Shown one piece after another: positions 8,329-15,590 of a stretch of DNA of 64,000 bases. The position numbers and the translations under genes are program-made. The stretch's first letter is position 1, and each line of letters starts with the position of its first letter. The notes under the pieces were generated by a model, which saw only the letters and a program-made list of their open reading frames with translations, had not been told where the DNA came from and searched no databases. Source of the DNA: Halorubrum salipaludis (GTDB lineage Archaea > Halobacteriota > Halobacteria > Halobacteriales > Haloferacaceae); the NCBI RefSeq assembly GCF_002286985.1, contig NZ_NSKC01000005.1, forward strand, positions 124,001 to 188,000. The letters are read 5' to 3'.

Positions 8329-8679
8329 CTACCAGTCCACCGACAGGGTCCCGTCCCCGTGCGGATCCGGCGCGATCTCCTCGTCGGTGCGGCGGTCGAC
8401 GACGTGGATGACGCCCTGGTCCTTCTTCGCGGGACACACCTCGGCGGCCCGGACGTTCTCCGCCAGCTCGTCCTCGCCGATGTAGTACGACCGCGGCTTC
8501 GCCATCCCGCTCTGGACGTCCATCACCCAGTTGTCGCCGACCTCGGCGCACTTGCCCGCCCCGAAGCACTTGTTCGCCTCGAAGACGATCTTGTAGGGCT
8601 TCTCCTCGATCGGGGGGCCCTCGCCGCCGATGTCGCTCGCGCGCAGCACCTCGCTCTCGGCGTCCGCCTCGTCGCTCAT
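8329..8679 (-). CDS. Ferredoxin-like protein, probably [3Fe-4S]
   Basis: This is a 116-residue acidic protein with three conserved cysteines: Cys38 and Cys44 in KCFGAGKC, and Cys82 in EVCPAKK. The C-x5-C spacing without a middle cysteine, plus a distal C-P, is the pattern of [3Fe-4S] ferredoxins such as those that serve cytochrome P450 systems. It would carry electrons in the cytoplasm. The first 30 residues form an acidic haloarchaeal extension. The ATG at 8679 is chosen; an in-frame upstream start at 8763 adds a basic stretch unlike the family. No redox partner gene is adjacent. Confidence 0.78.
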   Translation of the reverse strand: MSDEADAESEVLRASDIGGEGPPIEEKPYKIVFEANKCFGAGKCAEVGDNWVMDVQSGMAKPRSYYIGEDELAENVRAAEVCPAKKDQGVIHVVDRRTDEEIAPDPHGDGTLSVDW

Positions 8680-8797
8680 ACCCGTGATCGGCGCCCGCCG
8701 GACTTTCGTCTGTCGGTCGTTTTCACTCGGCGGGCGGTTCCACCCGGTGATCGGTTTCGTCACCGCGCTCCGCGCCGAGCCCGGTCACCGAGCCCGC

Positions 8798-9256
8798 TCA
8801 CCGATGCGCGTCGAGTCCGTCCTCCGGCGCGTCGACGATCTCGTAGCTCCCCTCCGTCCAGCCGTCCTCGACGAAGACGAACACGCGGCCGCCGGCGATC
8901 TCGGGGTCGGCGATCACCTCGTTGCGCTGCCCCTCCCGCGCGACGATGACGCCGGGGAACACCTCGTCGCGCTCGCCGTCCTCGACCATGACGCGGCCGA
9001 CCCCCGAGTCCTCGAGGATCTCGTCGTCGGTGTTGTAGTCGTTGACGTACGTCATCACGCCCTCCGTCTCCGTCGGATCGGTGACGAGCACGTGCGTCTC
9101 CTTGCCGGGGCCGGCGGTCACCGACCCCTCGACGGCGTCCGGGACGCCGCGGTAGAGGGTGGTCCGCCCGTCGAGGTACTCGACGACCACGCCCTCCTCG
9201 CGGAGGTCGATCCCGATCGACGTGGGGGGAACGTCGCTGCGTGAGGGTGCTGACAT
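8798..9256 (-). CDS. Conserved haloarchaeal protein of unknown function
   Basis: The 152-residue soluble acidic protein begins MSAPSRSDVPPTSIGIDLREEGVVVEYLDG and ends EDGWTEGSYEIVDAPEDGLDAHR. Its many short beta-strand-like stretches (GVMTYVNDYNTDD, VMVEDGERDEVFPGVIVAREGQ) suggest a beta-rich fold. I do not recognise a catalytic motif. It resembles DUF-type families confined to haloarchaea. The start at 9256 is preferred over an in-frame upstream ATG at 9316, which adds an Arg/Pro-rich segment. It lies upstream of the ferredoxin on the same strand, about 118 bp away. Confidence 0.7.
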   Translation of the reverse strand: MSAPSRSDVPPTSIGIDLREEGVVVEYLDGRTTLYRGVPDAVEGSVTAGPGKETHVLVTDPTETEGVMTYVNDYNTDDEILEDSGVGRVMVEDGERDEVFPGVIVAREGQRNEVIADPEIAGGRVFVFVEDGWTEGSYEIVDAPEDGLDAHR

Positions 9257-9373
9257 ACGCGCCGTTCGGTGCGCGCGCCTCAAAAGGGGCGCGCTCGGCG
9301 GTCGCGGCTCGGCCATTCAGAAGCGAGAATCGGGGATGCCACATTTAAGGTCCCTCCGCCGGGAGGGTATGTC

Positions 9374-10738
9374 ATGCAACGGACGCGACGGGGCCTGTTG
9401 GGCGTCGGCGCCGCCGCGGTCGCCGGGCTCTCCGGGTGTCTCGGCGTCGAGGGCGTCGAGTACCCCGACGCGGCCTCCGAGGACCCGCCGAACGCGGACG
9501 GCGGGGACGGCGACGGCGGAGACGACGGGGACGGGAACGCGGACGAGCAGGTCGACGGCGACGACGCCGGGCCGGTCGCGAACGAGGCGCTCGCGGCGGC
9601 GACGCGAAACGTCGTCGACGACGCGGTGTGGTTCGCGACCGAGTACCCGTCGGCGGTCGAGACGTATCGCGCGGCGATCCGCGAGGTCGTCGCCGAGATC
9701 GACGACGTTCGGGACGAAGCCGACGCGAACGACGCGGTGACCGTCGAGATGGCCGACCGCCTCGACGAGGCCGGGCGCGCGGCCGCCGACACGGCCGCTG
9801 ACGCGCTGGAACCGCACTTTCACCCCCGCTCTCGGATCGTCTCGCGGACCGAGCGCCACGTCGAGGAGCTTCGGACGTTCGCCCCCCGCGGCGACGTCGA
9901 TCGGTTCCTAGAGGAGCTCTCGCGGATGCACAGCAACTTCGCCGCCGTCGGGACCGCCACCTACGTCGACGAGGCGTTCTCGCGCGAGCCGATCCACAAC
10001 CGCCTCCTGGACCGCCTCCTGTATCCCCTCCCGGACGACCCCGAGGAGCGCCGGCGGGTCCGTGGCGAGGCGTTCGTGGAGCTCGGGCTCGCGAGCCGCG
10101 GCTTCTCGGCGTTCGCACACGAGCCGTACGACGACGAGGAGCACGACCGGGACCGGATCCCGAGGATCTACGGGAACGCGTTCGAGGCCGCCCGCCGCGA
10201 GGAGCTGCGCGCGCGGCTCGGACCGATACCTCGTTCCGAGGACCGGACCGAGGAGCTGTTCGTCGCGTTCGCGGCGCGCCCCGAGGCCGGCAACCGTCCG
10301 AGCGAGACGTTCGAGGGGTGGGCCCACGAACTGGACGGCGTCCCCCTGTACGTCCAGCGGTACCCGGACGCGGCGACCGCGAGTGACCGCCTCGACGAGG
10401 CGATCGCCGCCGTGTCGACCGAGGGCCGCGCGCCGATCGACCCCGACGCCACCGCGGCCGGCTCCGACTTCTCCGGGAACGCGACGGCGGGGGAGGGCGG
10501 AGGGAGCGACGAGACCGACGGGGAGGCGGCGACGGACGAGGGCCCCACCCGCTGGCACCGCCTCTACCACCACGAGGCCGAGGGCGAGCGGTACGGGTAC
10601 GACGAGCACGCCGGCGTCCAGTACGGCTATGTCGTGCAGGCCGGCGAGTTCGTGCTCGCGACCGGGTTCTCGGGCGACGCGTGGGAGGAGCGCACCGGCT
10701 GGCAGGGACGGCTGGCGGACGGGTGGGCGGTGGTCTGA
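9374..10738 (+). CDS. Large Tat lipoprotein, unknown function
   Basis: The 454-residue protein starts MQRTRRGLLGVGAAAVAGLSGC, a Tat signal with a lipobox. An Asp/Gly-rich linker follows (residues 35-65), then a largely helical, acidic body. Near the C-terminus a second low-complexity Gly/Asp/Glu stretch precedes a conserved-looking end, YGYVVQAGEFVLATGFSGD. No known enzyme motif is visible. The stop overlaps the start of the following membrane protein (TGATG), suggesting co-translation and perhaps a shared surface function. An ATG at 9369 is out of frame; the one at 9374 sits directly before the signal peptide. Confidence 0.75.
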   Translation: MQRTRRGLLGVGAAAVAGLSGCLGVEGVEYPDAASEDPPNADGGDGDGGDDGDGNADEQVDGDDAGPVANEALAAATRNVVDDAVWFATEYPSAVETYRAAIREVVAEIDDVRDEADANDAVTVEMADRLDEAGRAAADTAADALEPHFHPRSRIVSRTERHVEELRTFAPRGDVDRFLEELSRMHSNFAAVGTATYVDEAFSREPIHNRLLDRLLYPLPDDPEERRRVRGEAFVELGLASRGFSAFAHEPYDDEEHDRDRIPRIYGNAFEAARREELRARLGPIPRSEDRTEELFVAFAARPEAGNRPSETFEGWAHELDGVPLYVQRYPDAATASDRLDEAIAAVSTEGRAPIDPDATAAGSDFSGNATAGEGGGSDETDGEAATDEGPTRWHRLYHHEAEGERYGYDEHAGVQYGYVVQAGEFVLATGFSGDAWEERTGWQGRLADGWAVV

Positions 10739-11199
10739 TGGACGGGAACGGAGTCGGGCTCACGGCGGCGGTGTTCGCGGTCGTCGGCGCGGGCGTCGGC
10801 CTCGTCGCCGCCGCGACCACCGGGTGGGCGGAGGCCGCGCTCGCCACGGCGGCCACCGGCGAGACCGCGCGGTTCGGCCCGGTGTTCGTCGCGCAGTCGT
10901 ACCTCGCCGTCACAGCCGCCGCGCTGGCCTTCGCGCCGCTGCTCGCCGGCGTGCTCGGCGTCCTCGTCGGGTCGCGGGCGTACGACGCGCGGGAGGCGAC
11001 CGTGACCTGCGGGCTCGGCGGCGGACTCGGCGCGCTGACGTACGGGCTGGTCGTCGTCGTCCTCGTCGTCGCGTCGCAGGGCGAGGCGGCGACGCAGGCC
11101 CACGGGATCGCGGACGCGTTCGGATCGATTCTCACGACCGCGGTCGTCGCCGCCGTCGTCGGCGCGGTGACCGGCGCCCTCGGGTCGGTGACGGGATAA
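10738..11199 (+). CDS. Small multi-pass membrane protein, unknown function
   Basis: This 153-residue protein has about four hydrophobic segments (LTAAVFAVVGAGVGLVAAAT; LAVTAAALAFAPLLAGVLGVLVG; GALTYGLVVVVLVVA; ILTTAVVAAVVGAVTGALG). It contains no recognised motif. Its ATG at 10738 overlaps the stop of the preceding lipoprotein gene by one base, so the two are almost certainly one operon and may act together at the membrane. An upstream in-frame start is possible but lies inside the lipoprotein gene. Confidence 0.7.
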   Translation: MDGNGVGLTAAVFAVVGAGVGLVAAATTGWAEAALATAATGETARFGPVFVAQSYLAVTAAALAFAPLLAGVLGVLVGSRAYDAREATVTCGLGGGLGALTYGLVVVVLVVASQGEAATQAHGIADAFGSILTTAVVAAVVGAVTGALGSVTG

Positions 11200-11302
11200 C
11201 GATGCGGCCGCGCTCGACTCCCGAATGCCGTTGCGACCGAGGGGCGCACGTCGATCGGCTCCGACGACCACCTTTAGGGCGCTCGCCGACGTGGGTGGAC
11301 GC

Positions 11303-11896
11303 ATGACGCCCTCGCTCCGCCGTCGACGCCTGCTGGCCGCCGCGGTCCCCGGCCTGCTCGCCGGCTGTCTCGTGGAGTCGAGCGGGGAGGCCGGCGGCGC
11401 CGACGACGGGACAGGCGACACCGACCGCGAATCGCTCTCCGAGGGAGAGGAGTCCGGGGCTGAGCAGACGGACGGCGAGGAGTCGGACGGGGCGGACGAC
11501 GACGACGAGGCGGACGGCGCCGAAACCCCCGAGGAGGTCGGCCCCGACGGCTCCGGCCTCGTGGTCACGAACGTCGACGTGCTCGACGTGACCGACGGCG
11601 GCTACGAGACGACGGTCGAGGCGCGGCTCACCGTCGAGAACGCCGGGCGGTTCACGTACGGGACCGTCTACTTCCGCGTCGACGCGTACGCGACCCGCCC
11701 GAACTCGATCGAGCGCGAGGCGGTCGGATACGCGTCCCAGCGCGTGGAGTACTCTGCGGACGACCGGTTCGACGGGGGAGACGACCCGCGGCGGTTCACC
11801 GTCGAGATCGACTTCCGGAGCCGGGACACCCGCGCTCGGCCCGACCCGGACTGGTACGAGGTCGACGCCGCGGTCCGGCGCGCCGAGCCGGTCTGA
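11303..11896 (+). CDS. Tat lipoprotein, unknown function
   Basis: This 197-residue protein has the signal MTPSLRRRRLLAAAVPGLLAGC with the lipobox Cys at residue 22. A roughly 55-residue Glu/Asp/Gly-rich linker follows, then a compact beta-like domain (GLVVTNVDVLDVTDGGYETTVEARLTVENAG). That domain reads like the haloarchaeal FxLYD/DUF-type immunoglobulin-like folds, in which extracellular beta strands alternate with charged turns. The start at 11303 fits the signal peptide. It lies between the lipoprotein/membrane pair and the shikimate kinase gene, all on the plus strand. Confidence 0.72.
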   Translation: MTPSLRRRRLLAAAVPGLLAGCLVESSGEAGGADDGTGDTDRESLSEGEESGAEQTDGEESDGADDDDEADGAETPEEVGPDGSGLVVTNVDVLDVTDGGYETTVEARLTVENAGRFTYGTVYFRVDAYATRPNSIEREAVGYASQRVEYSADDRFDGGDDPRRFTVEIDFRSRDTRARPDPDWYEVDAAVRRAEPV

Positions 11897-11999
11897 GGGC
11901 GCGGGCGCTTCGGCGGGCCGCGCCGCTCCCTCCCCCGACCGCCCCGAGAGACTCGCCGTGATCGCTACCTCTTTGTCCGCGCTCGCGAGCCGTGAGTGC

Positions 12000-12893
12000 A
12001 TGGAGGGACGGGCAGCGGCGCTCGGCGCCGGCACCGTGTTGAACGCGCTCGCGACGGGCACCGGCGCGGCCTTCGGCATCGACGTCGAGACGCGCGCGAC
12101 GGTGACGCTCGACCCCGGCGCCGACGACGTGCGCGGGGAGATCGCCGAGGCCCCCGACGCGGACACCGCCCTGATCGAGCGCTGCGTCGCGCTCGCGACC
12201 GAGCGCTGGGGTGACGGCGAGGGCGGCGCCGTCCGGACCGACAGCGACGTGCCCCTCGCGGCCGGCCTCAAGAGCTCCAGCGCGGCCGCCAACGCGACCG
12301 TGCTCGCGACCTGCGACGCGCTCGGGCTCGCGGTCGGGGACGACGCGGACGACCCCGCGGTCGACGTGACCCGCCTCGACGCCTGCCGGCTCGGCGTCCG
12401 CGCGGCCCGCGAGGCGGGCGTCACGGTCACGGGCGCGTTCGACGACGCGACCGCCTCGATGCTCGGCGGCGTCACCGTCACCGACAACGGCGCCGACGAG
12501 CTGCGGTCGCGCGAGGCCGTCGACTGGGACGTGCTCGTGTGGACCCCGCCCGAGCGCGCCTACAGCGCGGACGCGGACGTGGCGCGCTGCGAGGCCGTCG
12601 CGCCGATGGCCGACCTCGTCGCCGACCTCGCGCTGGACGGGCGGTACGCCGAGGCGATGACCGTCAACGGGCTCGCCTTCTCCGCCGCGCTCGGCTTCGA
12701 CGCCGACCCCGCGGTCGAGGCGATGCCCCACGCCACCGGGGTGTCGCTGTCGGGGACCGGGCCGAGCGTCGTCGCCGTCGCGAACCCAGACGACCCCGAG
12801 ACCGACCTCGATCGGGTCGCCGACGCGTGGGGCGACCGCCCCGGCACGCTGCGACGAACGACCACCAGGAACGACGGCGCGGCCGTCGAGTGA
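12000..12893 (+). CDS. aroK: Archaeal shikimate kinase (GHMP family)
   Basis: This 297-residue GHMP kinase phosphorylates shikimate at the 3-hydroxyl using ATP, the fifth step of chorismate synthesis. The ATP-binding motif PLAAGLKSSSAAAN is clear, and ATGVSLSGTGPSV near residue 245 is the third GHMP motif. Archaea use this non-homologous GHMP enzyme instead of bacterial AroK. Chorismate mutase follows 36 bp downstream, which confirms the pathway. The ATG at 12000 is selected because the GRAAALGAGTVLNALATGTGAAFGI start matches the family. Confidence 0.92.
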   Translation: MEGRAAALGAGTVLNALATGTGAAFGIDVETRATVTLDPGADDVRGEIAEAPDADTALIERCVALATERWGDGEGGAVRTDSDVPLAAGLKSSSAAANATVLATCDALGLAVGDDADDPAVDVTRLDACRLGVRAAREAGVTVTGAFDDATASMLGGVTVTDNGADELRSREAVDWDVLVWTPPERAYSADADVARCEAVAPMADLVADLALDGRYAEAMTVNGLAFSAALGFDADPAVEAMPHATGVSLSGTGPSVVAVANPDDPETDLDRVADAWGDRPGTLRRTTTRNDGAAVE

Positions 12894-12929
12894 GCGTCCG
12901 CGAGACACCACACAACAGACACACCCACA

Positions 12930-13223
12930 ATGAGTGACACACCGAACTCCGAGGACCGAAGCCTCGACGAACTGCGACACGAGATCGAGGACATCGACCG
13001 CGAGATCGTGGAACTGATCGCCCGCCGGACCTACGTCGCCGACACGGTCGCGGCCGTGAAAGACGAGCGCGACCTCCCGACGACCGACGAGGGACAGGAG
13101 GAGCGCGTGATGGAACGGGCCGGCGAGAACGCCGAGCGGTTCGACGTCGACGCCAACCTCGTGAAAGCGATCTTCCGGCTGCTGATCGAGTTGAACAAGG
13201 TCGAGCAGCGGGAGAGTCGATAG
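12930..13223 (+). CDS. aroQ: Chorismate mutase, AroQ class
   Basis: This 97-residue all-helical chorismate mutase converts chorismate to prephenate for Phe/Tyr synthesis. The first helix ELRHEIEDIDREIVELIARRT contains the active-site Arg of the AroQ fold. LKN-type residues are replaced by VAAVKDERDLPTTD, with a conserved Lys. The final helix is LVKAIFRLLIELNKVEQ. Its length fits a monofunctional archaeal CM. It is co-directional with aroK and very probably in the same operon. Confidence 0.93.
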   Translation: MSDTPNSEDRSLDELRHEIEDIDREIVELIARRTYVADTVAAVKDERDLPTTDEGQEERVMERAGENAERFDVDANLVKAIFRLLIELNKVEQRESR

Positions 13224-13327
13224 TCGTCTCAGGATAGTTTTAGACGCTTCATCACCTGATTAGTGATTCGAAAACCGGTCTAGGGAGTTCGCCGTGTTCG
13301 GTCGGGGTAGTCGGAAGATGGGCTGAC

Positions 13328-13681
13328 TCAATCTAGCCCGAGACTCAGTTTCAGTGCTTCGTCGACCTCGGCCATGATCGGCTCGCTCAGACTTCCGACA
13401 ACCGAGTGAATCCGCTTTTCGATAGAGACGACGCGAATCTGGTCGAGACGAACTGATGAGTCCTTCTCGAACGGTGAGCCATCCGCTTCGACCAGCACCT
13501 CGAAGGGGTATCCCCGATGCGTGCCTGTCGCGGGAGCAACGATGGTTGTACTGGAGTTTCGATTTCCGATATCGTTTTGCACAATCACCGCAGGCCGGGT
13601 CTTCTTCATCTCACGGCCCTCGGCAGGGTCGAGACGGACGATTACGACATCGCCACGCCGAACCTCGGTATCATCGGTCAT
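13328..13681 (-). CDS. MazF/PemK-type toxin endoribonuclease
   Basis: This is a 117-residue PemK/MazF-fold protein. Diagnostic segments are RRGDVVIVRLDPAEG (the strand 1-2 loop), KTRPAVIVQND, and SVRLDQIRVVSIEKRI near the C-terminus, including the catalytic Arg region. Family members cut single-stranded RNA at short motifs. It follows the antitoxin gene with a 4-bp ATGA overlap (13678-13681), the normal order of such modules. Base composition around the module is lower in GC than its neighbours, which fits acquisition by transfer. Confidence 0.9.
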   Translation of the reverse strand: MTDDTEVRRGDVVIVRLDPAEGREMKKTRPAVIVQNDIGNRNSSTTIVAPATGTHRGYPFEVLVEADGSPFEKDSSVRLDQIRVVSIEKRIHSVVGSLSEPIMAEVDEALKLSLGLD

Positions 13682-13917
13682 TCATCGAGTCCGCTCCACG
13701 CCTCGTCGGATGCTCCCTTCCACTCCTCCGCGAGATGGTCGGCGCTCTCGGAAGCCTCGCGGTACGCGGCGGCTAATTCGTCCTCGTCAGGTCCGGCAGA
13801 CTCGACTTCGACGACGGCGACGGTCACGCGTTTGTTCGCGTATTCTGTTCCGAGATAGATACGACCTCGGTCGTCAGTCTCGTTGGTTCGCAGGTCGCGG
13901 GCATCCACCTTCGTCAT
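13678..13917 (-). CDS. Antitoxin of the MazF-type module, AbrB-like
   Basis: This 79-residue protein starts MTKVDARDLRTNETDDRGRIYLG. The segment DRGRIYLGTEYANKRVTVAVVEVE looks like the swapped-hairpin DNA-binding domain of AbrB/SpoVT antitoxins. The C-terminal half (DELAAAYREASESADHLAEEWKGASDEAWSGLDE) is a helix that would wrap the toxin. An in-frame GTG at 13926 is an alternative start. Three repeats upstream look like its own operator. It should neutralise the toxin and repress the operon. Confidence 0.82.
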   Translation of the reverse strand: MTKVDARDLRTNETDDRGRIYLGTEYANKRVTVAVVEVESAGPDEDELAAAYREASESADHLAEEWKGASDEAWSGLDE

Positions 13918-13918
13918 G

Positions 13919-13967
13919 TTACCCACTACAATCCACTCCTGGATAAGTATTACCCACTATTACCCAC
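13919..13967 (-). promoter_or_regulatory. Phased operator/promoter of the toxin-antitoxin operon
   Basis: Three identical TTACCCAC words (plus strand) start at 13919, 13950 and 13960. A weaker fourth (CAATCCAC) starts at 13929. Their starts lie 10, 21 and 10 bp apart, close to whole helical turns, so all copies would face the same side of the DNA. A TATA-like ATACTTATC (minus strand, about 13942-13950) sits between them, roughly 25 nt before the antitoxin start. This arrangement fits autorepression by antitoxin oligomers. Confidence 0.65.
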
Positions 13968-14148
13968 GGAGATGCTTTTCCGTCAATGTTCCATAGATTT
14001 CGGCGACCTGAGCAAGGGCGGCGGAAGAGTCGGGAGGACGCTACACTCTCGCCCCCGCCCGGCGTTGCTGAGGCGCCTCGCGCCGAGCGCACGCCGTTCG
14101 TCTGACTGACTTTTATCTTCCTGACTGTGCTATTATTTACCACGGACA

Positions 14149-14484
14149 ATGGCCTCCGACCCTCCAGCCGAGAGCGCGACGGAGCGACCGGCGTTGCGGT
14201 GGTCCGACAGCGGCGGCTCCGCGGCGGCAGGCGCCGAGGCCCGCGGCGACGACCGCACCGAGGGCCCCCGCGACGCGGAGCGAGCGGTCGCCGACGACGA
14301 CCGCGACGTCGAACGGCTCGAAGCCGAGCTTGAACGCAAAGAGGAACAGCTCCGGTACGTCACCGAACAGTACGAGGAACTGCTGGCGGAGAAGAACGAG
14401 CGGCTCGCGGACGACGGCGACGACGACCGGGGGCGGACCACGCTCCGATCGCGGCTCGCCGGATACCTCCCCGACCTTCGGTGA
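14149..14484 (+). CDS. Small coiled-coil haloarchaeal protein
   Basis: This 111-residue protein has a disordered, charged N-terminal half. A central heptad-like helix (DRDVERLEAELERKEEQLRYVTEQYEELLAEKNERL) should form a coiled coil, and the C-terminal tail TLRSRLAGYLPDLR is conserved-looking. No enzymatic motif is visible. A TTTTATC box at 14111-14117 precedes it by about 32 nt, compatible with a haloarchaeal promoter. It is 80 bp upstream of the acetamidase gene on the same strand. Confidence 0.7.
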   Translation: MASDPPAESATERPALRWSDSGGSAAAGAEARGDDRTEGPRDAERAVADDDRDVERLEAELERKEEQLRYVTEQYEELLAEKNERLADDGDDDRGRTTLRSRLAGYLPDLR

Positions 14485-14563
14485 CGTATCGATCTCGTTT
14501 CTCTGGCCGCGAACCCGCCGTCGACGCCGGGGTTTTTGTCCGCCCGCCCCGGATCGAGACGCG

Positions 14564-15487
14564 ATGTCACGTGACAGGATCTCACACCGCGACGGCCACG
14601 TCTACGAGTTCGCGCCGGCGATGGACCCCGTCTACGAGGCGGCCGACGGCGAGTCGCTCACGATCGAGACGGTCGACAGCCTGAACGGCGCGATCCAGAC
14701 GGACGACGATCTTCTCGACGCGATCCCGGAGGAGGTGAACGCCGCCACCGGGCCGATCGCGGTCGCGGGGGCCAGCCCGGGCGACGTGCTCGCGGTCGAG
14801 ATCGAGGACGTGCGCGTCACTGAGGACGTCGGGCGCGTCCTCACCGCCCCCGGATTCGGACTCCTGCAGGACGACCCCGACATCGACCACCCGGCGACGC
14901 GGATCACGGAGGTGGACGCCGAGAGCGACGGATCGAGCGGTGGGATCGACTTCGAGGGGATCGACGTGCCGATCGAGCCGGTGATCGGCACGATCGGGGT
15001 CGCGACCGCCGAGGAGACCGTGTCGACGCTCACGCCGGACGACCACGGCGGCAACCTCGACACGACCGACATGACGGCGGGGACGACGGCGTACTTCCCG
15101 GTGTTTCAGGAGGGCGCGATGCTCGCGATGGGCGACTCGAAGGCCGCGATGGCCGACGGCGAGATGTGCGGAACCGGCGCCGAGATCGGCACCGAGATCG
15201 ACGTGACGCTCTCGGTGATCGAAGCCCCCGAAATCCCGCTCCGTCGCCCCCTCGTCGACACCGGCGACGCGGTCAAGACGATCGCGAGCGCGCCGACGAT
15301 GGAGGAGGCCGCCGAGCTCGCGAACCGCGACGCGGTGCGGCTGCTGGCGCACGAACACGGGTTCTCTCGGACCGAGGCGTACCTGTTCTCCAGCCTCGTC
15401 GGCGGCCTCGAGATCAGTCAGGTGGTCGACCCGCAAGTCACCGTGCGCAATGCGGTCCCGAGCGAGCACCTCTCGGTTCCGTTCTGA
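14564..15487 (+). CDS. Acetamidase/formamidase family protein
   Basis: This 307-residue enzyme of the FmdA_AmdA family hydrolyses formamide or short amides to ammonia and an acid. Typical features are GDVLAVEIEDVRV, the HGGNLDTTDMTAGTTAYFPVFQEGAMLAMGDSKAAMADGE stretch (His/Asp metal or active-site region), and the C-terminal SRTEAYLFSSLVGGLEISQVVDP. The length matches archaeal forms. The ATG at 14564 is the first with family similarity. A 21-bp tandem repeat follows the stop codon. Confidence 0.87.
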   Translation: MSRDRISHRDGHVYEFAPAMDPVYEAADGESLTIETVDSLNGAIQTDDDLLDAIPEEVNAATGPIAVAGASPGDVLAVEIEDVRVTEDVGRVLTAPGFGLLQDDPDIDHPATRITEVDAESDGSSGGIDFEGIDVPIEPVIGTIGVATAEETVSTLTPDDHGGNLDTTDMTAGTTAYFPVFQEGAMLAMGDSKAAMADGEMCGTGAEIGTEIDVTLSVIEAPEIPLRRPLVDTGDAVKTIASAPTMEEAAELANRDAVRLLAHEHGFSRTEAYLFSSLVGGLEISQVVDPQVTVRNAVPSEHLSVPF

Positions 15488-15511
15488 CCGGCGGCCGGGA
15501 CCGCCCGGTCA

Positions 15512-15590
15512 CGTCCGCATCGACCGATCTCGCGTCCGAATCGACCGATCTCGCGTCCGAATCGACCGATCTCGCGTCCGCATCGACCGG
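15512..15590. repeat. 21-bp tandem repeat, about 3.8 units
   Basis: Units of 21 bp (CGTCCG[A/C]ATCGACCGATCT plus CG) start at 15512, 15533, 15554 and 15575. The last unit diverges and runs into the stop of the HerA-like gene. Only single-base changes separate the first three copies. The array fills the space between two convergent stop codons. It could aid termination, or it may simply be a young minisatellite. Confidence 0.9.
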
